Assembly: GCA_002689195.1 (NCBI GenBank)
Contig: NZFC01000010.1
Span: 1 to 15,486 of the forward strand
Source: Rhodobiaceae bacterium
GTDB lineage: Bacteria; Pseudomonadota; Alphaproteobacteria; RS24
Reading direction: 5' to 3'
DNA length: 15,486 nucleotides
The position numbers were made by a program, and so were the translations under genes. The notes under the pieces were generated by a model that did no database searches, was not told where the DNA came from, and worked only from the letters and a program-made list of their open reading frames with translations. Positions 1 to 6,870 of the stretch are shown here, one piece after another. Positions within the stretch are counted from its first letter, which is position 1. Every line of letters starts with the position of its first letter.

Positions 1-731
1 CGTCCGCCATTGTTGCAGCCAGCCATCAGCTTGAACGCCTTGTCTATGATACAGAGCCATGTCGCGCGGGCATCTTCACGCATCCCGCCATGGATTGTGA
101 CCGGCAGATTGAAGATGTGATGGCTAGCTTGCGCGATGTGACGGGCGCGGTTGCGACGCGTGGCCATATTCCTGTCACGCTGGGTGGGGAACATAGCATC
201 AGTTTCGGTGCGGTTATGGGAGTTGTCGACACGCTGGGACCGGTTGGGCTTATTCATGTTGACGCGCATGCCGATTTCAGAGACGCCTATCAGGGGCATA
301 AACATTCCCATGCCAGTGTTATGCATATGCTGGCGGGTGAAGGTTTGCCGATGGTGTCGTTAGGCGTGCGGGCGCTATCTCGTGAAGAAGACACCGCGCG
401 CAAGGCCCATGGGATGATAAATTATAATGCCCGCCAGTTAATACGCGACGCGACGCGTGCCATCGTGCTGCCGGATGATTTTCCGCAAAATGTCTACATA
501 AGTTTCGACCTGGATGGTCTCGACCCGTCAGTTCTGCCCGCGACAGGGACGCCAGTACCGGGCGGGTTGGGCTTTTATCAGGCGCTAGACTTGGTTGAAA
601 GCGCTGCGCAGGGGCGCCGCGTTGTCGGTATCGATGTGGTTGAACTCGCGCCTATTTCAGGACAACCGGTTTCCGATTTTACCGCTGCGCTGATTACCTA
701 TCATCTGATGCGGATCGCGCAATCCGTGTGA
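1..731 (+). CDS. speB: Agmatinase/arginase-family ureohydrolase, 5' end missing
   Basis: The reading frame is open from base 3, so the true start lies outside the window. Ureohydrolases use two Mn ions to split a guanidino group and release urea; agmatinase makes putrescine from agmatine in the cytoplasm. All metal-ligand motifs are visible: GGEHS (His codon at nt 192), DAHAD (nt 261-275) and SFDLDGLDP (Asp codons at nt 507 and 513). The segment FRDAYQG...SHASV after the second motif and Glu rather than Asp in GGEHS fit agmatinases better than arginases. The C-terminal VVGIDVVELAP block is also typical of the family. The gene ends 176 nt before the convergent SnoaL-like gene. The exact substrate (agmatine, guanidinobutyrate or another guanidine) cannot be settled from sequence alone. 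Confidence 0.88.
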   Translation, partial: SAIVAASHQLERLVYDTEPCRAGIFTHPAMDCDRQIEDVMASLRDVTGAVATRGHIPVTLGGEHSISFGAVMGVVDTLGPVGLIHVDAHADFRDAYQGHKHSHASVMHMLAGEGLPMVSLGVRALSREEDTARKAHGMINYNARQLIRDATRAIVLPDDFPQNVYISFDLDGLDPSVLPATGTPVPGGLGFYQALDLVESAAQGRRVVGIDVVELAPISGQPVSDFTAALITYHLMRIAQSV

Positions 732-774
732 CGGCCGCGTGAAGGTCTAGTGGAATTGCGGGGAAAATGTATAA

Positions 775-800
775 CCCCCGACAGTCGAAACTGCCGGGGG
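775..800. terminator. GC-rich hairpin between convergent genes
   Basis: An 11-nt arm at 775-785 pairs with 790-800 around a CGAA loop, with a single A-C mismatch. It lies 44 nt after the agmatinase stop and about 107 nt beyond the stop of the convergent SnoaL-like gene. There is no T-run on the plus side. On the minus side it is followed by a moderately T-rich stretch (TTATACATTTT), so it may serve mainly the minus-strand transcript or both directions imperfectly. The rest of 732-907 shows nothing else convincing. Confidence 0.45.
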
Positions 801-907
801 CGATATGTAGGGAGAGACATATCCAACAGTTTCAATATAGGCGTGCAGTGGTTAATGAGGGGTAAACGCGGCGCGAAAAAAATTTCGTCGATCGACAGGC
901 AGAAAAA

Positions 908-1303
908 TCAGGCGGATTTTTGCAGTTCGAGCATTTCGCCCATTTTTTCCCATAATTTATTGACCGCTTTGACCGGCCGCACCATGACCTTGAAGTCAGT
1001 GATCTGGTCGTTTTCATCCCAAGCGACAATATCCACGCCGTTTATCTCGACACCGTCAACCACACTTGTAAATTCAAGCATGGCGTGGTCGTCGCCGATG
1101 ATTTCGCGCGTATAGGTAAACTGCGTATCGTCGAAAACGGTTGCGGCGGCGGAGAGATACATCATCACCTTGGCTTTGCCCATTTGCGGCGTATGCACAA
1201 CCGGCGAATGAAAAATTGCGTCCTCGTGCAGCAGGTCGGGCAGTATCGACACATCGCCGGACGCCATGACCTTATGCCAGCTCTCGATTGCTTGTGCCCG
1301 CAT
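908..1303 (-). CDS. SnoaL/NTF2-like fold small protein
   Basis: A 131-residue protein with the pattern of SnoaL-like members of the NTF2 superfamily: an N-terminal helix (AIESWHKVMASGD), a DLLHEDAIFHSP segment, a helix after MGKAKVM, and a final curved sheet (LEFTSVVDGVEINGVDIVAWDENDQI followed by a DFKVMVRP strand). Family members are cone-shaped pockets acting as isomerases, cyclases, hydrolases or ligand binders; no catalytic pair can be assigned here, so the substrate is unknown. I chose the ATG at 1303 over the upstream in-frame ATG at 1336 because a GGGAG ribosome site sits 9 nt before it. There is no signal peptide, so it should be cytoplasmic. It lies downstream of proteorhodopsin in the same orientation, but a strong terminator separates them, so co-expression would need read-through or a promoter in the roughly 40 nt between. 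Confidence 0.8.
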   Translation of the reverse strand: MRAQAIESWHKVMASGDVSILPDLLHEDAIFHSPVVHTPQMGKAKVMMYLSAAATVFDDTQFTYTREIIGDDHAMLEFTSVVDGVEINGVDIVAWDENDQITDFKVMVRPVKAVNKLWEKMGEMLELQKSA

Positions 1304-1312
1304 GATTTCTAT

Positions 1313-1317
1313 CTCCC
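1313..1317 (-). promoter_or_regulatory. Ribosome binding site deciding the SnoaL-like start
   Basis: GGGAG on the minus strand, 9 nt before the ATG at 1303. No comparable site precedes the in-frame ATG at 1336, which moves the start 11 codons downstream of the longest frame. Confidence 0.65.
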
Positions 1318-1345
1318 GTTTTGTGTTGAGCTTCAAACGTTACGC

Positions 1346-1376
1346 AAAAAAACAGGCCCGCACAAGGCGGGCCTGT
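1346..1376 (-). terminator. Rho-independent terminator of proteorhodopsin
   Basis: On the minus strand a perfect 10-bp stem (bases 1367-1376 with 1352-1361) closes a 5-nt loop and runs straight into a T tract (complement of the A-run 1346-1352). It begins 24 nt beyond the proteorhodopsin stop codon. This is a textbook intrinsic terminator and the clearest one in the window. Confidence 0.9.
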
Positions 1377-1400
1377 TCGTAAAGTTTTTGCTGTTAAAGC

Positions 1401-2159
1401 TTATGCTTCGTCGGCAGTCGCCGCGGCCCAAATCATCAGACCGAAAGCGATTTTGTTGACAAAGTCAGCAATGTTGTAGATGCCGTTCAGCGATGCGGGG
1501 TCGACAGAGCCTGTCATGTAACCCAGCACATAGCCGATCGGGTAGATCGACCAACCAACCAGCACAATGAGACGCATCGTGCTAAAGGCACTCTGCACTG
1601 CCTCTGGTGCGTTTTTCGCGCTCTGAGCAGCTTCGCCGGAGAAGATGTAGTACAGGATATATACCCAGCCCAGCATCCCGATGATGAAGCCCAGCGTTGC
1701 GTCGATTACACCGATTTCGCCGAAGTAACCACCCAGCAGCATGACCAGTGTACCAACAAGCAGGTGCCAGAACACGCGGCCAGCAGCAACACCAACAGCT
1801 GCGAGGATAAGATAGAACTCAACCATTTGCAGCGGCACAGTGATCAGCCAGTCAATATAGCGGTATACGGTCGGTGTCTCGCCGGTTGAGGCCCAGACTT
1901 CGCGCATATAGAAATAGTGTACGGCTGCTACCAGTGTCACCAGAGCGGCAACCAGCAGTGAAACCCCCCACTTGCCACCAATGCGACGCGCTTCCGTCCA
2001 GAAAAAGACGGTAGAGGCAACCATGGCAATCGAGATCAGCCAGAAAGAAATTCCGACGTAATCGTCTGACTGCAGATTAGCAGCAGACGCCAAAGTCGGC
2101 ATCATAGCGAAGACGGCAGCTGCAGCAGCAGTCTTCCAGTTTTTCAAAATAGTCGTCAT
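1401..2159 (-). CDS. Proteorhodopsin, predicted blue-absorbing proton pump
   Basis: A 252-residue seven-helix microbial rhodopsin that pumps protons outward in light using retinal. An N-terminal signal sequence ends near residue 27 (ALASA-like site, here TLASAA). The retinal lysine is K236 in FVNKIAFG. Helix C reads RYIDWLITVP then LQMVEFYL, giving proton acceptor D103, T107 and donor E114, the DTE set of proteorhodopsin pumps, with R100 before the acceptor. H81 matches the histidine that pairs with the acceptor Asp. The spectral tuning residue (position 105 in the reference green protein) is Q111, the choice seen in blue-absorbing forms. The ATG at 2159 has GGGAG upstream. No retinal synthesis gene (blh, crt) lies in the window, so retinal must come from elsewhere in the genome or the environment. 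It is followed by a strong terminator and appears monocistronic. Confidence 0.97.
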   Translation of the reverse strand: MTTILKNWKTAAAAAVFAMMPTLASAANLQSDDYVGISFWLISIAMVASTVFFWTEARRIGGKWGVSLLVAALVTLVAAVHYFYMREVWASTGETPTVYRYIDWLITVPLQMVEFYLILAAVGVAAGRVFWHLLVGTLVMLLGGYFGEIGVIDATLGFIIGMLGWVYILYYIFSGEAAQSAKNAPEAVQSAFSTMRLIVLVGWSIYPIGYVLGYMTGSVDPASLNGIYNIADFVNKIAFGLMIWAAATADEA

Positions 2160-2310
2160 GACGGTACTCCCTTATTCAGACATGTAGAGGTTAATGCGAC
2201 ATTTTGGCATATCAAGACAAAATATACGTTTTTTTGAAAAAAATTGCCTTGTGAGCGGAATATGGCTGAAATTCAAAATAATGAGGTGCTGTTTTTGGCA
2301 CAAATAAGCG

Positions 2311-2334
2311 AAAAATGCCGTTCAAGCAGCGGCA
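2311..2334 (-). terminator. Possible weak terminator after the PCu(A)C gene
   Basis: On the minus strand TGCCG (2334-2330) pairs with CGGCA (2320-2316) around a 9-nt loop, followed by five T (complement of 2311-2315). The stem is only 5 bp, so it is a weak candidate. It sits about 75 nt after the PCu(A)C stop codon. The remaining bases to 2160 are AT-rich and must hold the proteorhodopsin promoter, but I could not pick out a convincing -35/-10 pair. Confidence 0.4.
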
Positions 2335-2409
2335 CATAGGCAACACTGTTTGCGCGCATCGATTCGTCAAACCAGTTTTGTACGCGCTCAATGCGGCAGG
2401 GCGTGGCGG

Positions 2410-2865
2410 TTAATGGTGCTTGTGGCGTCCGGTTTTATGGCTGTCGCCGTGCGAAACTTCCGCGCGCACTGCCGGTGCGTGTTCAAACCTGAAGGTGAGG
2501 CGCAAAGGGCTTTTGTGTTCGTCATGCGCGAGGTCGAAAACCATCAAGTGATGGCCGCCTGATTTCAAAACGAAGTCTGTGTCCGGTGCCAATGAAAACG
2601 CGTCGACGCGGCGCATCCGCATAATATTGTCGCGCATTTCATGGGTGTGCAATTCGATGCGCGCATGCGGGCTGTCCACACCGACCAAGCTGTCGGGGCG
2701 CGCGCCGTTATTCGTCAAGCGCGCGAATATAATGCCCGGACGCCCATCAATGCCGGCGCGTAATTCGAGATCGTGAATACTAATGTCAGCTCTGGCCGAG
2801 ACACTCAGAGCCAGCAGCGCCAGCATGGATACCCATAGCTGCGAGAAAGCCGGGAGGCGAAACAT
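2410..2865 (-). CDS. Periplasmic PCu(A)C copper chaperone
   Basis: A 151-residue exported protein of the PCu(A)C family (formerly DUF461), which binds Cu(I) in the periplasm and delivers it to the CuA site of cytochrome c oxidase or to other copper proteins. The family motif H-x10-M-x21-H-x-M is matched exactly by H73, M84, H106 and M108. A signal peptide (hydrophobic 8-22, SARA at 22-25) precedes the mature chain, and the tail is rich in His (HGDSHKTGRHKHH), as in some relatives that hold an extra Cu(II). The start lies 16 nt after the monooxygenase stop with an AAGG element, so the two genes are probably co-transcribed. The usual neighbours SCO1 and cox genes are not in the window. Confidence 0.9.
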   Translation of the reverse strand: MFRLPAFSQLWVSMLALLALSVSARADISIHDLELRAGIDGRPGIIFARLTNNGARPDSLVGVDSPHARIELHTHEMRDNIMRMRRVDAFSLAPDTDFVLKSGGHHLMVFDLAHDEHKSPLRLTFRFEHAPAVRAEVSHGDSHKTGRHKHH

Positions 2866-2881
2866 GGCGAAGGCCTTTTAT

Positions 2882-4420
2882 TTATTCAGCCGCTTCCGTC
2901 ATGTCAGACCGGTTGAGCTGGGTGAACGCATAATCATCGGGGTTGATGCGCTGGGTCGCCTCTTCATAGACATAAGTGAAGTCCGGCCAGTTATTCGTGA
3001 CTTTGCCGCTTTCATTTTTATACCAGCTATCGCAATCCCTCTCCCAAACGGATGTTTGCAGGCGCGCTTTCAGATAATCTGCAAACTCCGCCATCCGCTC
3101 GGTTTTCAGATCCATGGCCGCCGCGCGACTTGAGATCAGCATTTTCATGGCATCAACGATGTAATTGACCTGACACTCGATCATGAAAATGATCGAATTG
3201 TGCCCAAGATTGGTGTTGGGGCCATAAAGCATGAAGAAATTCGGGAATTTGGGCATGGTGATGCCGAGATAAGCCTCGGCACCTTGCTGCCATGATGTGT
3301 TGAGGTCTGCGCCCTTTGCACCCGATATTTCAAGCGGTGCCAGAAAATCGGTCGACTCAAAGCCGGTTCCCCAAATGATGACATCATAATCATGTTGCTG
3401 GCCGTCACTGGTTTCAATGCCGGTTGCGTTGATACATTTAATACCAGCGGTTTCCACCGTTACATTGTCACGGTGCAGTGCCGGATAATAATCGTCAGAA
3501 ATCACAACCCGCTTGCAACCTACCGGATAATCGGGCTTCAAAATTTTACGCAAATGCGGGTCGGTGACCTGCTCGTCAAAATGGCTTTCCACCTGATCGG
3601 TAATGGTGTTCGACATATTGAGGGCTTTGACAAGGAATTTGGTTTTCTTGACCTCGTTAAACGCCGTGAAATTGCGTTCCAGCGACCAGTAAATCCGGCC
3701 GCGGGTGAATTTGCGATAGCCCGGAATATATTTGAACATGGCTTTTTGAAGCGGCGAATACGGCTCATCATTGCGCGGCACCACATGACACGGCGATCGC
3801 TGGAAGACGGCCAGATGGCCTGCCGTTTTAGCAACTTCGGGAATAAATTGCGCCGCCGAGGGGCCATTGCCGATAACCGCCACGCGCTTGCTTGCGAGGT
3901 CGACATCATGTTGCCATTCCGCCGAATGAAAAATCGGGCCTTGGAATGTATCCTTGCCGGCAATTTCAGGCACTTTGGGTCGGTTCAACTGACCCAGCGC
4001 GGTCACCACAATGTCGGTTTCCAAAACCGCACCCGAAGCGGTTTCCAACTGCCATTTGGCGCGGGCCTCGTCATATTTGGCCCGGCTGATTTCGGTGTTG
4101 AAGCGGGTCTTATCGTAAAGCCCGTATTTTTTGGCGAGGCCGGACAGATACCCGAATATTTCGCCGCGTGCCGGAAATGTGCGCGACCAGTCGGATCGGC
4201 CCTCAAATGAGTAGGAATAAAAATGCGATGGAACGTCGCAGGCGCACCCCGGATAGGTGTTGTCGCGCCAGGTGCCACCAATATCGCCAGCTTTCTCAAC
4301 AAGCTCGAATGACGTTATGCCGGCGCGCTCTAATTGCATTGCCATGCAAATGCCGCCAACCCCGCTTCCAATAATGGTTATATGCGGTGTGCGGGTGTTC
4401 TGATTGTTATTGCTGCTCAT
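2882..4420 (-). CDS. FAD/NADPH Baeyer-Villiger monooxygenase (flavin-containing monooxygenase family)
   Basis: A 512-residue class B flavoprotein monooxygenase, which uses FAD, NADPH and O2 to insert oxygen next to a ketone or to oxidise a heteroatom. In order: FAD-binding GSGVGG (18-23), GGTW...YPGCACD (48-62), the Baeyer-Villiger fingerprint F-x-G-x3-H-S-x2-W (159-169), and NADPH-binding GNGPSA (184-189). A WGTGFESTDFLAP segment lies in the C-terminal third. Length is normal for type I enzymes. I chose the ATG at 4420 because GGGAGAG lies 7 nt upstream; the longer frame from 4456 has no such site and adds 12 residues before the Rossmann strand. No signal peptide, so cytoplasmic. It is the first gene of a unit with the copper chaperone and is divergent from the PQQ dehydrogenase. 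Substrate is unknown; cyclic, linear or steroid-like ketones are all possible. Confidence 0.9.
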   Translation of the reverse strand: MSSNNNQNTRTPHITIIGSGVGGICMAMQLERAGITSFELVEKAGDIGGTWRDNTYPGCACDVPSHFYSYSFEGRSDWSRTFPARGEIFGYLSGLAKKYGLYDKTRFNTEISRAKYDEARAKWQLETASGAVLETDIVVTALGQLNRPKVPEIAGKDTFQGPIFHSAEWQHDVDLASKRVAVIGNGPSAAQFIPEVAKTAGHLAVFQRSPCHVVPRNDEPYSPLQKAMFKYIPGYRKFTRGRIYWSLERNFTAFNEVKKTKFLVKALNMSNTITDQVESHFDEQVTDPHLRKILKPDYPVGCKRVVISDDYYPALHRDNVTVETAGIKCINATGIETSDGQQHDYDVIIWGTGFESTDFLAPLEISGAKGADLNTSWQQGAEAYLGITMPKFPNFFMLYGPNTNLGHNSIIFMIECQVNYIVDAMKMLISSRAAAMDLKTERMAEFADYLKARLQTSVWERDCDSWYKNESGKVTNNWPDFTYVYEEATQRINPDDYAFTQLNRSDMTEAAE

Positions 4421-4585
4421 AATAACACTCTCCCTTAAGCCACATATTTTAGGCACAAAATGGCTAATCGCAAGCCGCTATTTTTCTTTTGCGCGACCTG
4501 CGGCACGCGCGCGCGTTGACGGATTTACTGTTTACGTTGGCATTTATTTGTTTAAACTTTTTCTAATAAGGGGAGGAACATATTC
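4421..4585. promoter_or_regulatory. Divergent promoter region between monooxygenase and PQQ dehydrogenase
   Basis: This 165-nt gap must hold promoters for both flanking genes. Toward the dehydrogenase I see TTGACG at 4516-4521 and, closer in, TTTACG at 4531-4536 with TAAACT at 4553-4558 (16-nt spacing); neither is a strong sigma70 match. The dehydrogenase has a very strong ribosome site, GGGGAGGA at 4570-4577. No clear inverted-repeat operator was found. Confidence 0.35.
4428..4434 (-). promoter_or_regulatory. Ribosome binding site deciding the monooxygenase start
   Basis: GGGAGAG on the minus strand, 7 nt before the ATG at 4420. It supports the shorter 512-residue product over the frame starting at 4456. 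Confidence 0.65.
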
Positions 4586-6832
4586 ATGGCACATCCGACT
4601 TTATCTCGAAAACAGGCGACCGTCGTAAACGTCATCGCTTTAGGCACAATTGCAGCACTGGCTTTAGTGAGCGTACTCAGTTCAACTTCGCTTGAGCGCT
4701 CCGAAGCCGAGACACCTATGCTCGCGGCCCCAAGCGCGACCGTTGGTCTTATTGATACCCAGCGCATCGTGGCCGCAGACGAGGCACCCGGTGATTGGCT
4801 GGCCTATGGGCGCGATTATGGCGAACAGCGCTTTTCGCCGCTGACGCAGGTCAACAAGCAGACGATCAAGGATCTGGAGCTTGCTTGGTCATTTGATATG
4901 TATACCAATCGCGGCCTTGAAGCCTCACCCATTGTGGTGGACGGCATTATGTATATGACCGGCTCATGGAGCGTGGTTTTCGCCGTGGATGCCAAAACCG
5001 GCGAGGAAATCTGGTCTTATGATCCGGAAGTACCGGGCGACTGGGCGCGTAAAGCGTGTTGCGATGTCGTTAACCGCGGCGTGGCCGTTTATGAAGGTGC
5101 CGTCTATATCGCTACGCTGGACGGCTATCTCGTATCGCTCAATGCCGAAACCGGCGAGGTGATCTGGCGCATCAACACAATCATCGACCGCACCCGCGCC
5201 TATACAATTACCGGCGCCCCGCGTGTCGCCAATGGCCGCGTATTTATCGGCAATGGCGGCGGCGAATTTGGTGTGCGCGGCTATGTATCGGCCTATGACA
5301 CCAAAACCGGCGATCTGGACTGGCGCTTCTTCACCGTGCCCGGCGATCCGTCAAAACCGTTTGAGCATCCCGAAATGGAAACCGCCGCATCCACATGGAA
5401 GGGCGGCGAATGGTGGAAAATCGGCGGTGGCGGCACGGTCTGGAACTCGATCGTTTATGACGCGGACACTGACACGGTATTTTTAGGGGTCGGCAACGGC
5501 TCACCTTGGACGCGAACCATCCGCTCACCGGGCGGTGGTGATAATCTGTTCTTGTCGTCGATCGTCGCTGTTAATGCCAGCACCGGTAAAATGCGCTGGT
5601 ACTACCAGACCACACCAGGCGATAACTGGGATTATACAGCCGTGCAGGACATGATGCTGGCCGACATGGAAGTGGACGGCAAAATGCGAAAGGTCATTAT
5701 GCAGGCGCCGAAAAACGGCTTCTTCTATGTGCTTGACCGGCAGACGGGCGAATTGCTGCGCGCAAATCCTTACGTCACGGTCAACTGGGCCACGCATATT
5801 GATATGGAAACTGGTCGTCCGGTTGAAAATCCGGACAAGGATTTCCTGACCGGCGAATCGAAGTGGATTTTGCCCGGGCCGCTTGGCGGACATAACTGGC
5901 AGTCTATGTCGTACAATCCCAACACCGGACTTGTGTATATTCCGGCGCTCGAAAACCCGCTGGTTTTTGATGTCGAACATGACTTCAAGGCGACGGGGCG
6001 CTTTAAATATATTGAAGGCGGCTGGAATACCGGCGTCGAGTTTGGACGCATCATGGAATTATTGGGCGAGCATCCTGACCTGCCAGCGGGCAAGGGCTAT
6101 ATCACGGCGTTTGACCCGCTAACCGGCAAAACACACTGGACGCGCGAGCATGGCACGCACTGGAACGGGGGCACATTGTCGACTGCCGCCGATCTGGTTT
6201 TCCAAGGCAATGGCGACGGTTATTTCGTCGCTTATGACGCGAAAAACGGCGATGAATTGTGGAAGGTCAATACTTACACAAGCATCATCGCACCGCCGAT
6301 TACCTATGGTGTCGGGGACGAGCAATATGTTGCCATTCAGGTTGGCTCCGGCGGTGCCGCGGGTCTGACGGAAGGGGATTTGGCAATGCCAGCCTCGGCC
6401 AAATACGGCAATTTTGGCCGCATGCTGGTGTTCAAACTCAATGGCGGTCTGTCGATTGACGAGCCGGAGCATTGGGCGCGCGAAATCCCTGAGCCGCCGA
6501 TCGTCGAGGCGTCTGCGGCCCAGATCCAGCTTGGTTCCGAGCTTTATGGCGAAGTCTGTGGTTTCTGCCATGGCATCGGCGTCTATGGTGGCCCGGCGGT
6601 TCCGGATTTACGCAAAATGAGCGAGCAGACGCACCGCATGTTCAACGAGATTGTGCTTGAAGGTGTGCTGGAAGATCGCGGCATGTCGAATTTCTCCGAC
6701 CGCTTGAGCGCGTCTGATGTCGATAGCATTTACGCCTATATCAACTCGCGTGCTTGGCAGGATTACAAAGTGCAGGAAGACGCTAAAGCCGAAGTAAAAC
6801 CGGAAGCCCAGACCAGCGCGCTGGCAAATTAA
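4586..6832 (+). CDS. PQQ-dependent quinohemoprotein alcohol dehydrogenase with C-terminal cytochrome c
   Basis: A 748-residue periplasmic dehydrogenase oxidising alcohols with pyrroloquinoline quinone and passing electrons to its own heme c. An N-terminal hydrophobic segment (13-33) is a signal peptide or membrane anchor; no sure cleavage site is seen. An eight-bladed propeller follows with repeated W-type docking motifs (AKTGEEIW, AETGEVIW, AKNGDELW). The adjacent-cysteine disulfide is C158-C159 in KACCDV. Expected metal and catalytic residues are E227 (GGEFGVRG), N304 (GVGNGSPW) and D349 (DNWDYTA). Position 351 is Thr, not the Asp of lanthanide enzymes such as XoxF, so calcium is expected. 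Heme binds at CGFCH (658-662) with M700 the likely sixth ligand. Start has a strong Shine-Dalgarno. PQQ synthesis genes are not in the window. The preferred alcohol is unknown. Confidence 0.93.
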   Translation: MAHPTLSRKQATVVNVIALGTIAALALVSVLSSTSLERSEAETPMLAAPSATVGLIDTQRIVAADEAPGDWLAYGRDYGEQRFSPLTQVNKQTIKDLELAWSFDMYTNRGLEASPIVVDGIMYMTGSWSVVFAVDAKTGEEIWSYDPEVPGDWARKACCDVVNRGVAVYEGAVYIATLDGYLVSLNAETGEVIWRINTIIDRTRAYTITGAPRVANGRVFIGNGGGEFGVRGYVSAYDTKTGDLDWRFFTVPGDPSKPFEHPEMETAASTWKGGEWWKIGGGGTVWNSIVYDADTDTVFLGVGNGSPWTRTIRSPGGGDNLFLSSIVAVNASTGKMRWYYQTTPGDNWDYTAVQDMMLADMEVDGKMRKVIMQAPKNGFFYVLDRQTGELLRANPYVTVNWATHIDMETGRPVENPDKDFLTGESKWILPGPLGGHNWQSMSYNPNTGLVYIPALENPLVFDVEHDFKATGRFKYIEGGWNTGVEFGRIMELLGEHPDLPAGKGYITAFDPLTGKTHWTREHGTHWNGGTLSTAADLVFQGNGDGYFVAYDAKNGDELWKVNTYTSIIAPPITYGVGDEQYVAIQVGSGGAAGLTEGDLAMPASAKYGNFGRMLVFKLNGGLSIDEPEHWAREIPEPPIVEASAAQIQLGSELYGEVCGFCHGIGVYGGPAVPDLRKMSEQTHRMFNEIVLEGVLEDRGMSNFSDRLSASDVDSIYAYINSRAWQDYKVQEDAKAEVKPEAQTSALAN

Positions 6833-6838
6833 TCGGGA

Positions 6839-6870
6839 GCCAACTAGCGTCTAATTGACGTCTAGTTGGC
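6839..6870. terminator. Strong hairpin between convergent genes, overlapping a stop codon
   Basis: GCCAACTAG (6839-6847) pairs with CTAGTTGGC (6862-6870), and CGTC (6848-6851) pairs with GACG (6857-6860) around a TAATT loop, leaving one bulged T at 6861: a 13-bp imperfect stem. It lies 6 nt after the PQQ dehydrogenase stop and includes the stop codon and last two sense codons of the convergent gene. Neither side has a proper T-run, so it is either a bidirectional transcription stop of atypical form or a 3'-end protecting structure. Confidence 0.5.

Noticed and set aside
1401..2159. Xanthorhodopsin or sodium/chloride-pumping rhodopsin
   Set aside because: The helix C set is Asp-Thr-Glu, not the NDQ or NTQ sets of sodium or chloride pumps, and the sequence follows the classic proteorhodopsin pattern.
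2229..2243. T7-G-A7 inverted repeat as a terminator
   Set aside because: The stem would be only A-T pairs with a 1-nt centre and cannot form a stable hairpin; it is more likely AT-rich promoter DNA.
3392..4210. Plus-strand open frame of 272 residues
   Set aside because: It is antisense to the well-supported monooxygenase, shows no recognisable motif, and has no convincing start region; it is a shadow of the real gene.
4421..4456. Longer N-terminus for the monooxygenase
   Set aside because: The GGGAGAG ribosome site lies within this stretch and points to the ATG at 4420.
4586..6832. XoxF-type lanthanide methanol dehydrogenase
   Set aside because: The position two residues after the catalytic Asp is Thr, and the protein carries its own C-terminal cytochrome c, which XoxF and MxaF lack.
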